From Cheiracanthium punctorium (taxonomy: Eukaryota; Arthropoda; Arachnida; Araneae; Cheiracanthiidae), in NCBI GenBank assembly GCA_038373885.1, contig JAWZYV010000707.1, positions 186,001 to 250,000 on the forward strand: a stretch of 64,000 bases of DNA, read 5' to 3'. Every line of letters starts with the position of its first letter. Position 1 is the first letter of the stretch. The notes under the pieces were generated by a model. That model was given only the letters and a program-made list of their open reading frames with translations, was not told where the DNA came from and did no database searches. The translations under genes and the position numbers were made by a program. Positions 1-10,885 of this stretch are shown here, piece after piece.

Positions 1-1901
1 TAACTAAACAAAGCTTAAACTACATTCTTGTAGACTCATACAAAACTCAAACACAATTTGCTGAATATGCAGAATAAAAAAAAATAATAAAAAAAAAAAA
101 AAAACTTCCGCTTTGCACAAGCCTTATGATTAAAGGTCAAAATTAACGGTCGCCACTCCCCGACTGTATTTTTGAAAGTGGAGACTGAATTTATGTACCA
201 GTCGCCACAGTTTATTTCCCCACTCTCTTTCCTTTTTTTACACGAAGTTTATATTAATTGAAAGTAAAACAGAAACGGGGCATTAAAACAGATGTTGTTG
301 ACAGGAGTCAACTAAACTCTAAGATCGATGTCGGCATGACAGGGAGGGGGAGAGCTGGATCATTGATAAAGAGTATTAGTACCACTTGACCAATTAGCAA
401 AAGTAATCATCTGTTAAGGAAATTTTCAAGCGGGGATTACGACAATGCGTAAGATTGCGGTTTGAAGCAGACACCTGCACTTGTTTGTTTTTGCAAGGGC
501 TCTCTTTCTGAGAACAAAAATCTGAAGAGTGGCAAGCATTCATTTATAAATTCTTTTCTTGTGATCTATTAATACCAAAAAATAAAATAAATAAATATTT
601 CAAGATTTATTCTGGCATAATTAGGCTCATGGCCACCATAAAGTTGATGACAGCTGTCCTTCGTGGTAAATTAACAATGTTCGTCATGAACAAAGTCCAA
701 TGGAGTACGCAAATGCAGCCGCGGGGGATTTAAAAATAAGGATACTTTGTTCTCGCAAAAAGGCAATTTTGTGTACCATATAGAAAATATTCAGAACTGG
801 TTTGGTGCAATATGAAAATTGTTAAAGTTTATTCCTAAACGTTCATTTCTTATAGTCAGACACATACATTCAGATCAATGGACGCCATGAAGTCGTGCAA
901 TATAACTCGCAAAAAGGCGCTTTTCATTTCTAAATGAATCCGTAATTCCCTAATGGTTTGTAAATATCATTATAACTATAGATAATTAGGAAGGCCAGAT
1001 AATGATTATACTAAGCAATCATTAGAAACAAAAACTTGCAAGTGCGTAAAACAGCCAGTTATAAACTACAGAAGCTGCCATTATTTATACTGACAGTTTA
1101 CACCAAAAAGCTGAAGTCTAGAATTATGATAGTGAAGTAATTATCAAATATAACACCCACATTGTAGTATAGGCGGTGAAGTTATTTTGAATCCCTTTCT
1201 TACCCCCAACTGAAAGTTATGTTAGTTTTTTGTTGCTACATTAGGTGAAAATAAACACCCCAGAGGTGCCTGCTTTTGAGTTACGCGAACGAAAGAAAAC
1301 AGATGAAATGAATAAGCGATGACTGTCACTCTCTGATTCTGATAAGCATTCAATTAGGAAAAAAAAAAGTAACTTATTTTTAAAAGGAAATTTTATCGGG
1401 TTTCATTTATGATAAATGTCTGATTGCGTTGCTTGGAATTTTGTGAAGGAACAGTTATACATCGTGTTTAGTTAAGGGTCGTTTCAATCGATCATATTTT
1501 TGTTACGGTATCATTTTAATAGAAAGTGTTTCGTAAAGGGGCCCGTAAAACGATTGATAATCTTGACTGCGATGATCCATGTAACGGAAGGGGTAGGGGG
1601 AATGGCAAGTTTTCGAGTGAAAACTTGGACATACCAGGGCAAAGGGCGTAAAAAGGGATGCCAATTGCTGAAAGGTTGTCGGGCGCCGTGCTTTTTCAAG
1701 AGTCGTGGTAGGGGGGCACTACAAAGAAATACTTTTGACAAACGCAAGGTAGTACTTACATGTTAATTCAAGGAAGGCTAGATGTAGCCTGCACGGATCC
1801 GATATTGGTACCGGGACAAAGCCACATATTCCGCCAATCACCGTCTTCAGATGAATGTTAGTGTGTTCTGGGTGGTTCTGGAAAAAAGTGTTGCCGGACT
1901 G
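1..1901. other. No gene seen
   Basis: AT-rich non-coding DNA downstream of ST7 exon I in gene order, so probably intron. There is an A-rich tract near 66-104. The stretch 1500-1900 is less AT-rich than its surroundings and has short open frames on both strands with no family resemblance; it may be a decayed mobile-element piece. Confidence 0.5.
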
Positions 1902-1953
1902 GTTGCTACGATGTAGACTATAGGTCGACCGACCTACGTCACATCGTAGCAAC
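1902..1953. repeat. Hairpin-forming inverted repeat
   Basis: A perfect 13-bp stem (GTTGCTACGATGT at 1902-1914 against its complement at 1941-1953) encloses a second small palindrome, TAGGTC/GACCTA, at 1921-1936. It lies in the less AT-rich patch and could be an element terminus. Confidence 0.7.
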
Positions 1954-2094
1954 CCGGTAAGCTCTAGCCGTGTGCCGCTTCAAAGTGAAGATGAACTAAG
2001 GATAATGGTTTAATCAACAATGAAAAAACGGTCATTCTGCCGATTTCAGATCTTTTGGCCGACGCCGAGGATACACAATTATTCTTCTTCATTA

Positions 2095-2128
<34 letters not shown>

Positions 2129-3718
2129 CGGACCAAAATGGAACTGGCACCAAAAAACGGACTTTTAGGGAAAAAAGGGACCAAGTGGGAGCCCTGCTAT
2201 ACATAATATAATGAGTAATTTGCGAACAAACTACAATGACCTCCAAAAGTTAAGGAACAACATGTGTTTAAAAAAAAATACTTTTTGATTAAAAAACTGT
2301 TCTATGTACTTTATAAAAATTCTATTTCCTTTATATTCTATTATTCTATTTACTTTATAAAAATTAAATAGAAACAAAAAAATTTGGTGTTTAATTGCCA
2401 CAGATGTGTTAATGAACTTTTGCATGCGACATCACTGGCAGTATTTGATCTACCACTTGTGCGAGCTTATGCAGTTGATTAGTTTTAATTTCAGCTTGTT
2501 TGGATCTCATGAGTTATTTAACACTTTCTTTTAGACATTATAATTATTACAAAAGAAGCTAGAATATTAATTGTTTACAAATAATAACTTTTGATAAATT
2601 GATTCTCTTTTAATTGTGATTTTTTGTTTAAAATACTATTAATCATTAAATACTAAAAGAGATGAAAAAGATTGTACTTTAAAGGGTGTGAAAAGTTTTT
2701 AATTAATATTTGTATTATTTCAATACAAGAAATTTAAAATTAACCCTATGAGGTACTATCTATACATTGTTTGCAATAATGTAATAATTTTAGCATGCTA
2801 ATATTCTTTTTGTTAATGAAGTTTTAAAGCAAAATGAGATATCGTCTTCTAAACCTTCTATTTAAATATTAAAAAAAAAACAAATACTCATTCTGAGCGG
2901 TTAATAAGAAGAAACAGTAATTGTAAAATGGATACTCAATGCATTTCAATAGGAACTGGCAGGTGTAAATACAAGTAGCAGAATAATTTTAGCCTCAGAG
3001 ACTATGCAGAAGTCCATTATTACTAAGTTTAATGATTTCATGTGATACTAATATTTTTATCTAAATTTTTATTCCATATTTTAAGCATTTAGCTTATTAA
3101 TGTAGTTACAACGTTATTAAAGAATCTGTAATGGTAAACCAAATATTTTGTTATAACATTGTAACAAAAATTTTTCTGGGTCCCTTGAAGTTTGTTTGTA
3201 TCAAACAGGTGGGTACAAAAAAAAAAAAAAAAAAAAAAAACTTGATTTAACAATATATTTAGGAATTATTCTAAAAAATTGATTAACCAAAGTGATCACA
3301 GGTTTTTGTAAATTCATTAATCTAGTTATGATACTTATGAATTATTTAGATAAATAAAAAGTATCACTTAAATTCATTTTCCCAGTTCTGTTTGGTAAAA
3401 AACACACTAGACTAATAGTATTTAAGTTACTGGTCACAAGATAGATTGCGAAATTATAAATAAATTTAATTGGATATATCACAAGTAAACTCTAAAGGAA
3501 TAATATTTGAAATTTTGAAACTTCAAACACCACACGCTACAAAATACAAGCAGAAAATACAAGCTGATTTTATTACTTGCATTTTGTCATTTGGGTTAGC
3601 ATTTTTCCTCAATGTCCTTAGTCGGGTAGCACTATTAAAAAATCTGAAGAAACTAGTTTAGAAAAGAACATTATTTGATAATTTATTCCACATGTTCCAC
3701 TTCCAAACTAAAACTTAC
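1954..3718. other. No gene seen; two long A tracts
   Basis: AT-rich intron or intergenic sequence. A run of roughly 28 A at about 2101-2128 and one of roughly 22 A at about 3217-3240 could be old retroelement tails, but I recognise no element body next to them. Confidence 0.5.
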
Positions 3719-3811
3719 CAGGTAAAAGTTCTTTATCTGTTGTTTCTGTACAAGTAGGGTAAGGATAAAAGAGATGACCTTTTTCTAATGGGTATGGAAT
3801 CATTCTGAATG
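3719..3811 (-). CDS. ST7: ST7 exon I (last one in window)
   Basis: A 93-bp exon with acceptor ...TTTCAG and donor GTAAGT. It reads (T)[30 protein letters not shown] plus one base, matching ST7 [23 protein letters not shown]. The next exon in relatives encodes the start of a C-terminal membrane segment; I searched 1-3718 by eye for it and did not find it, so it lies outside the window. Confidence 0.96.
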
Positions 3812-4753
3812 CTGAAAAATAAAAGAAATACAAATTTATTTAATATGCTTTTCAAAAAAGCAGCAAATAATCTAAACACAAAACTGTCTCAAAATTGCAC
3901 AGGCTCACTCATCTCTGAGCAAATATCAACATTTATTAGTTTTTTTCCTTTTCTAAAATAACTTTGAATGATTAAAATTAATATGAATGCTGCACTATTA
4001 TATTTAACAGGAATATAAAAGTAAATTTTCTATATTTCTAGGACACTGCAACACAAATATGTGTTTTTTTGGGGGGAAAAGGGGGGATCTCCACTTGAGA
4101 AAAGGAGATGGTAAAATTCAGCCTTCTTTTTGCCCACCGGCCAGTTCATAATAGGGTCATTTCACATCAGATCAAAGAGTGCAGTTCACTACACCAACTT
4201 ACATTTTCCTCAAATTTTATACAGATGATTCATAGGCTAAGATAACCACAAATCTCAATTTCATAGGTTCTACGATAATTACCGAGAAATTAATTATGGA
4301 AAGTTTTAAGTTTTCTTCAAGATACATCTTTTTCCTCTGGATTTCTTAAATAACTCCTTACCTGTAGCAGTTACGGAAGTGAATATTTGTTTCTAGGGGT
4401 AACTTTTTAAGTTGATTCCAGAAATTTTATCAAAATTTGTTTATCTTCTATAGTTTATGCTTGAGAATTGCATTTGCTAAAAGACATCATGAATGTTTTT
4501 TGGCATGTTTGATCAGAAGCACATGTTTTAAATTTCCATATGTAGTTAAGATGGTATGCCACTACATCCCAAAAAAAATTTCCTCTTGGCTTTCTGCTCA
4601 GAAGCTGAGCAAAAAAATTATTAAATTTTTATGTGACTTTTCATATATGGGTCCAGTAATAAGTTTTAAAGAGCGTGTCAAAGAATAATACCTTTATTTG
4701 TCAATAATACTTTTATTGTCAAAATAATCTCCATTATTTTCCAGCACCCACCG

Positions 4754-5013
4754 TCAACAGTCAGGTAGCGGATGGATGCCAGCAGCATAGAAGGATTCAT
4801 CTTTTGATCTGATAAAGCCATCAATAGATTTTTGTACTTCGTCCACTGTGGGGAAGTCTACAGAAGACAAGGTATTGTTCACTGACCGAAACAGATGATA
4901 GTCTGAAGGAGATATGTCAGGGCTATACGACGGGTGCTCCAAAACTTTCCAGCCAAACTTCACTAACATGTCCTTGACTGGTTTTACAACATGAGGCTTT
5001 CCATTGTCGGGAG
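4754..5013 (-). pseudogene. Mariner transposase C-terminal fragment (left arm)
   Basis: The minus strand encodes the end of a mariner (DD34D) transposase, which cuts and pastes mariner DNA in the nucleus. Visible landmarks are DNGKPHV (second catalytic Asp), GWKVLEHPSYSPDISPSDYHLF (third Asp in PSD retained), FPTVDEVQKSIDGF and SFYAAGIHPLPDC. The N-terminal helix-turn-helix and first Asp region are absent because the copy is truncated at the palindrome centre. An in-frame stop follows LPDC, just where the family normally continues to RW..C. It cannot make a working enzyme. Confidence 0.85.
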
Positions 5014-5017
5014 GGAT

Positions 5018-5640
5018 ATGAAGGGTGTATTGTATTACAAACCATTAGAGCCGGGTGAAAGTGTAACTGCTGAACACTATAAGCAACAATTAGTGTGACT
5101 GAAGCAGGAAATCGAGTGCAAACATCCATTTACAGGCAAAGGTTTGCAGCCCATCAATTTGCTCCATGATAATGGAACACCTCATGTTGCAAAAACTGGT
5201 CAAGGACACATTACTAAAATTTGGGTGGGAAGTTTTGGAATATCCAGCAAAGGCGGATCCAGGAGGAGGGCGCAGGGGGCGCGCGCCCCCTCCGAGAAAA
5301 GTATATTTACACTAGATAAATGGGGCTTTCACCAATATTGAGTGTTCTTTACACTATATAAAATGAGGATTTACGATTTGCGCCCCCTCCGAAAAAATTT
5401 ATGGGTCCGCCCTTGATATCCAGCATATAGCCCTGACATAGCTCCTTCGAACTATCATCTACTTAGGTCAATGAATAATGCTTTGTCTTCTGTACACTTC
5501 ACCACAGTGGACAAAATATGAAAATCTATTGATGACTTCATCGTAAGATGAGTCCTCCAATGCTGCTGGCATCTGTGCACTACCTGATCGTTGGCGGTGG
5601 TTGCTGGAAAATAATGGAGATTACTTTGACGAATAAAGGA
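5018..5640 (+). pseudogene. Mariner transposase C-terminal fragment (right arm), interrupted by a MITE
   Basis: Plus-strand decayed mariner transposase: PLEPGESVTAEHYKQQL, then LLHDNGTPHVAK (second catalytic Asp), then after an inserted 168-bp element the reading resumes with YSPDIAPSNYHL, LSSVHFTTVD and LPDRW. The third catalytic Asp of PSD is Asn here, and several stops and frame changes occur. It carries slightly more of the gene's middle than the left arm, so the two arms are not a simple mirror of one template boundary. Confidence 0.82.
5248..5415. mobile_element. hAT-like MITE with 8-bp target duplication
   Basis: A 168-bp insertion flanked by ATATCCAG on both sides (5240-5247 and 5416-5423). 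Its ends are imperfect inverted repeats: CAAAGGCGGATCC on the left, and CAAGGGCGGACCC reading in from the right. GC-rich runs with CGCCCCCTCCGA-type sequence lie inside. Eight-bp duplications and this end type are typical of non-autonomous hAT elements. It interrupts the right mariner fragment. Confidence 0.85.
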
Positions 5641-6188
5641 ATTATTGCAAATTCATTTCTTAGACACGCTCTTTAAAATTTATTACTAGACCCAATATGC
5701 AGAAAGTCAAATGAAAATTTAATAATTTTTTTTGCTCAGCTTCTGAGCAGAAAGGCAAGATGAAATTTTTTTGAGATGTAGTGGCATACCATCTTAACAG
5801 CACATAAAAATTTAAAACATGTGCTTCTGATCAAGAAAAAAAAAAATTCATGATTTTTTTAGCAAATGCAATGCTCATGCATATAGAAGATACACAAATT
5901 TTGATAACATTTCTGGAATCAGCTTAAAAAGTTACCCCTAGAAACAAATTTTCACTTCCATAACTTCTACAGGTAAGGAGTTATTTAAGAAATATAGAGA
6001 AAAAAAAGACGTATCTTGCAGAAAACTTAAAAATTTGCATAATTAATTTCTTGGTAAGTAATTATTGTAGAACTTTCAAAATTTGTTATCCTATTCTAAA
6101 AATCATTTACACATAATTTGAGGTAAATCTGAAATGGCAGGGTGAACTTTTTCCAATTTTTTGTTTGATTTGATGAGAAATGACACAA

Positions 6189-7270
6189 TATATAATTGTT
6201 TTCTTAATACTGAAACCCAATTAAAAGTTTTCTTGAAAAATCTTTTCAGTAAATAGAAAAATAAATATATAAATAAAAATAAACCATAATTAGCACACAA
6301 TTAACTGCATAGTTAAACAATTAATTGCAAAAAAGCAATAATACTCCACTAATTCCATATTGTAAACAAACAAGTAATATATTAAAAAAGAGAGAAGCTA
6401 TGAAACATAACATTAATATACCTATCAGATCAAATAGAAACATTACAACATTATCAAAGGATAAAAGCAGACAGACCAAACAGAAACCCCCAGGTATCTA
6501 CTGCATTAATTATAACTAGTTGTCTGCCTGTGATCGAAATTCGACCATAGAGTGTTGAATCTTTTAATTTGAGTGTGAATAAAGTTCTTCTGTCAAAGAG
6601 TATGCCTCTTGATTCCATATACAGTGGAGCCTACTAAAGTGACCACCTTGGCTATGAGACCATCTGTCTATAGTGACCACTTTTCTTACAATACATCACT
6701 TTACAACCACTACACTTTCCTGTGAAGACGGTGTTTTTGTAAAAACTCTATCAAATTTTGTTAAATGCAAAAGCAGCTCCAGCGAGAGGGTCATAGGGGT
6801 CATCTGCCTCTACCGACCTTGGATTGCACACGTTCCGTACGATTTCACACATTCAGTTAGAATTTTGAACAATTTAGGCTAATCTATAAAGTCTAGTTGC
6901 CCCCTCCGAAAATTCAGCCTAGAGCCGTCATCGGCTAAAGGTCCATTATGTTCGGAGTTATAAAATCTTAACCATCGAATGATAGACTTCTACTTGCTGA
7001 GACATACCATTGGCCATGCATAAAAACTTGCTGCCTCAATAAATGCGCATTCTTTTCGAATGATTGTCCTCGAGATTTATTTACTATCATTGCAGATGTA
7101 GGTATATTTGGAAATTGAGTTTTTTGAAAGGATATGGTAAAGTAGTACCAGAATATTTTATAAGTGGAATTAAATTTTTTATTGCCTGCAGTTCCTCTTC
7201 AAACTTTACAATCAATATCATTACGATACATAAATTTGAAGCACATTCTTGTTACATTGACTAATGCTTC
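6189..7270. other. No gene seen; one pogo-like terminus
   Basis: At 6622, right after a TA, the sequence CAGTGGAGCCTACTAAAGTG followed by ACCACC resembles the left end of a Tigger/pogo element (the plus-strand counterpart of ends at 20867 and 62877). No transposase or partner end is visible. The rest is AT-rich intron. Confidence 0.45.
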
Positions 7271-7290
7271 TTTTGTATTTAAGTTTTCAT

Positions 7291-7842
7291 CTAATATATA
7301 CATAAATTATCATCTAATATATACTTTGGTCCTAAATTCAAAACTTCCTGTTGATGTTTACTTAGCTTGTAATTTGAGACGTTTATATAGTGATTTTCGC
7401 TTTTCATCAGAACGGTTTTAAAGTTATTTCTGCTTTTAAGCCAAAATTTCAGTTTTCTTCTGTGGTTCGTTTCGTAAATCCTGTGCGTTTTTTCGGTAAA
7501 GGATTGTATCTTCGACATCGATGAATTAAAAGTGGGGGTATCACATAGAGTTATTAAAGTATCCCTAAGTAGGGTTACGTTATTTGTAAGTTTTGCAATT
7601 AAAGTGTATTTCCACCGAATGCACTTCAGAAGCTGATGCTTAAAATGGAAAAGGTCATTTTTTAAAACTTTGAAAATGAATCGATTGCGAATTTGCAGGA
7701 ATTTTGGAGTAATGTTGAAATACAAGCAATCCTCAAGAAAAGCTAAATGTTCAAGTTCACATGCTTTTGATTTTGCCGTTTTTTGAAGTTTCTTGTAGGT
7801 ATCAGTCGGTTCATTCAGGTTTATTGTTGTTATCTTGGCCAC
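7291..7842 (-). pseudogene. Penelope-like element N-terminal region, inverted partial copy
   Basis: A 183-aa open frame on the minus strand. Its C-terminal end, YKLSKHQQEVLNLGPKYI, matches the conserved segment (L..H...L.LGPKF) that precedes the reverse transcriptase in Penelope-like elements. The same segment occurs at about 8008-8070 on the plus strand as YKLSKHQQEVLNSGPKYI, directly upstream of the RT in 8361-9149. So this is an inverted 5' partial copy in head-to-head arrangement, a layout common in this class. The N-terminal 140 residues are lysine-rich and show no recognisable domain. Confidence 0.75.
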
Positions 7843-7989
7843 GTAATACTCTAGAAAGATATTTCAAGAAAGAAGGAATACTAGAATCTTACCTGCAGGG
7901 GAGGGATTATTCCCTAGTAACTATAAAAGAAGTTTGCACTTCATGCCCAGAAAGTTGAATTAGATCACGGGATGGAATGACGAACGAAG

Positions 7990-9149
7990 AAAGAGGAATT
8001 GCGTTTCAAGTTACAAGCTAAGTAAACATCAACAGGAAGTTCTGAATTCAGGACCAAAGTATATATTAGATGATAATTTAAATATTTTGGACACAATAGC
8101 AAGTATTGAAACTGCAATCAAGGACCTCCCCACTCTTGATAAAAACATCTCCACAAAGATTAATAGCACAAAGTGAAATTAAAAGATAACTAAAAACCCC
8201 CACCCTCGACTATGAAGATCGGCGACGCTGAAACGAATTGAAGAAAAATACAAATGTCATCTGTTTAAACTCTAATAAGACTGTAAAATTTGTAATAATG
8301 AACAAAGAAGATTACCTTACTAAAATGGATGAAACTATTAAGAAATTATAAGTTGAAGAAATGAATAAAGCCCCTACTGTTAAAATTTTCAATGAAGTCA
8401 AGGATTTAACTAAAAATGGATCTTGGCCTGAAGATAGACAACCTATTTTAACTAATTTTGCTCCAATAGCGCCAAGAATTTTTGCTAAATATAAAGATCA
8501 CAACCCCCCCCCCTCCCTCAGACCTATTGTAAGTAAGTGTGAAGGACCTACATTTGATTTTGAAAAATATCTGAAACCCATTCTTCAAGAACTTTTACCT
8601 CTCAATGACAATACTCTTCTCTCCACCAATGACTTTCTTCAATGTCTTAAAGAAACGAAAATAACTGAACATGAATGCTTCGTTACCTTTGATGTCACAA
8701 ACCACCTTTTTCCTTCTATTAATATCCAAGAAATGAATACAATAATAAACGAGCAAATAACCTCTAATTTTGGCAATAATATCTCTGCAACCTTAAATAG
8801 CACTCTCAACCTTATACTAAGCAATTCATATTTTCAATTTAATCATAAATTTTATAATCAAAGAAAAAGAGTCCCTATGGGATCCCCTATCTCCGATATC
8901 ATTGCAGATTGGAAGATGAGACTTGTAGAGAAAGTCATTAGAAACAAATTTCCCAATAATATAAATACCTGGCTTCGTTATGTTGATGATGTATTTGCTG
9001 TAGTAAATAAAAGTAAAGTTGAAGAAATACTTAAAGAAATCAACACAATAGACCCAAGTATACAATTTACCATGGAAAAAGAACAGAATGCTGCCATGAA
9101 CTTACTGGACATTAAAATTTTATGTGATAAAGAAAACCATGTCCATACC
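7990..9149 (+). pseudogene. Penelope-like reverse transcriptase, truncated
   Basis: The plus strand carries YKLSKHQQEVLN at about 8008, a frame-broken linker, then a continuous frame from 8361. It shows the Penelope RT order: LRPIVSKCEGPTFDFEKYLK, FVTFDVTNHLFPSI (motif A with its Asp), RVPMGSPISDIIAD (motif B), WLRYVDDVFAVV (motif C, catalytic YVDD), and LLDIKI (motif D/E area). The frame is cut at 9150 by a CAGTGCCGGATTAAG sequence that looks like a hAT-type terminus, so the RT tail and any GIY-YIG endonuclease are missing. The RT copies element RNA onto nicked chromosomal ends; this copy is dead. Confidence 0.85.
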
Positions 9150-10294
9150 CAGTGCCGGATTAAGACAGCACGGGGCCCGTAGCAAATGTTACCAAGGGGC
9201 CCCATGTTCAGTGACACACCCTTGTTTATTTATTTATTTTGAGGTGGGGAGAGGTTCACACTCACATGTGAACTCCCCCCCCCCTCAATTAAAATGATAT
9301 AAAATATTTTGTTTAAAAAAATCTTAATAAGAGGCTTGTATCGTTTCTAAATAGAATAATCTATATAATAAATAATAAAAATTTTGGATAAAACATTATT
9401 ATCGTATTACGTTCAAATGTTTTTGCAAAATATAATAATCTTGTGATCAAGTGATATATAATAATAGTGATCAAGAAATTTGTGAGTTTCTTTGTGGATC
9501 AAGAGTATTCAAAAATTCTCTTTGTTTTCAGTTTGCCCGGAGTTATGGCTTCTCGGATACTCTGACCGTCTTGTCTTTGTTCTAAGATCTTCTTGGTTCT
9601 AATTATTTTATTTGAACGAACGTACTGACATTCACGTCTTGACATGTGGTTTCGATAGACCAAAATCAAATCTTTTATATTTAACGTGATTAATTTCCGC
9701 AATTAATAAGATAATTTATTGTAATTCTGGATTCCCCAGTTATAAAAAAATGATTTACATTCTATATATTATTATTGTTTCAAAAAATAATTCGCCTTTG
9801 TTTAAATATTGTAAAATGTAAAATAAATAATTAAATAAAAACAAAGCAAGCCCACTACCAAAAGCCTTCTAAGATGGCTTACACCCTACTCTGTACACCT
9901 TTGAATTTCGCCAAAGCCACCCGCCTTTACTCTAAAACAAAAGAACTTTGGGACTGCCCAACATCCGTTTAAAATACCATCCTCATATTTACTGCAAAAA
10001 ACAAAATAATTGTATGTCTAATATTTACATAAAAATTATTGTTTCGTGGGGGAATATCTTTATTATGGAGCCCGTTTTTCCTACATTCCTATGGATCTCA
10101 GCTTTCGGGAAAATGTAGAAGGTCAACTTGCTTTCCAGAGAACATCTTCAGAAATAGCCACAGATATTTCCGTTCTATTGGATTGTTTTGAAAAGTTTGA
10201 CTACAACTTCATTGAAAAATTCATTCGACTTGTTACTGAAAAGCCCCTGAAATGATCGGGACAGATAGGCTACAGCCTAATGAATAATCCAGAC
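9150..10294. other. Sequence following the PLE truncation; no clear gene
   Basis: It begins with CAGTGCCGGATTAAG, a hAT-style end, followed by GGGGCCC runs. I cannot find the opposite end. A 69-aa open frame at 10046-10255 (FRENVEGQLAFQRTSSEIAT...) is protein-like in composition but I do not recognise it; it could be a transposase or transposon-derived fragment. Confidence 0.4.
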
Positions 10295-10450
10295 CACTGA
10301 CGGATTAATACAATTTTGTGGGTGGAGACTTGGATGGAAGATTCACATGCATATCCATTATATGGAAGTAAGTTGGGATTATTTACATTAATATTTTTTC
10401 TCGGGAGGGCCGGTCGCCTCCTCCGATCCTCTCCCTTTAATCCACCCTTG
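10295..10450. mobile_element. hAT-like MITE (degraded)
   Basis: The left end ACTGACGGATTAAT and the right end (reading in) CAAGGGTGGATTAAAGG are imperfect inverted repeats, with similar flanks (TCCAGACC and ATCAGACC) that look like a mutated 8-bp duplication. Inside is CTCCCTTT/GGGAGGG-type sequence as in the other CAGTGGCG-type MITEs here. Confidence 0.55.
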
Positions 10451-10885
10451 ATCAGACCCCGAGTCTGTTCTCTTGTTTTGGTACTAGTTTACTTTCTCTA
10501 TTTTGTTTATTTCTGGCTTCATTCTTCAAATAACAACAAACATGTAACATTATTGGTAAGGAATACATTTTCTAAAGGCCATAGGCGGGTGGTCCAAGGA
10601 TCTGGATACCCCCTCCTCCGTTTGCCCGAGTTTGCTTTTAGTCAATACAAAAAGATAATTATACAGCCTTTCTTTCTGTCTTTTTTTTATTTAAAATTCT
10701 GCCTTTCCCACCTTTTGGAAGCTCCCTGAATTTTTTTTGAGTACTGAGTTTTTCATTCCACAGTATTGTTAAATATACTCTTGTGTGTGTTCTTATTGCT
10801 GACTTTAGAATACTCATTCAGTTTCGCCTAGGTAATGAGTTGACTAAATAATGCAGGCATGCAACAGCTATATTAAATATATATA

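Larger units (their letters stand above)
4154..6188. mobile_element. Palindromic (head-to-head) mariner-like element
   Basis: Two 5'-truncated mariner copies point outwards from a centre near 5015. The left copy (minus) reads from DNGKPHV outward; the right copy (plus) starts a little earlier in the gene at a PGESVTAEHYKQQL region. The non-coding sequence beyond each copy also pairs: 4154-4750 is an imperfect reverse complement of about 5640-6188 (both carry GAGCGTGTC, a tract around GCTCAGCTTCTGAGC, and AAGTTACCCCTAGAAAC in matching order). The whole thing is therefore a 2-kb imperfect foldback. I did not find the mariner terminal repeats or a TA duplication at the outer ends. Confidence 0.75.
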
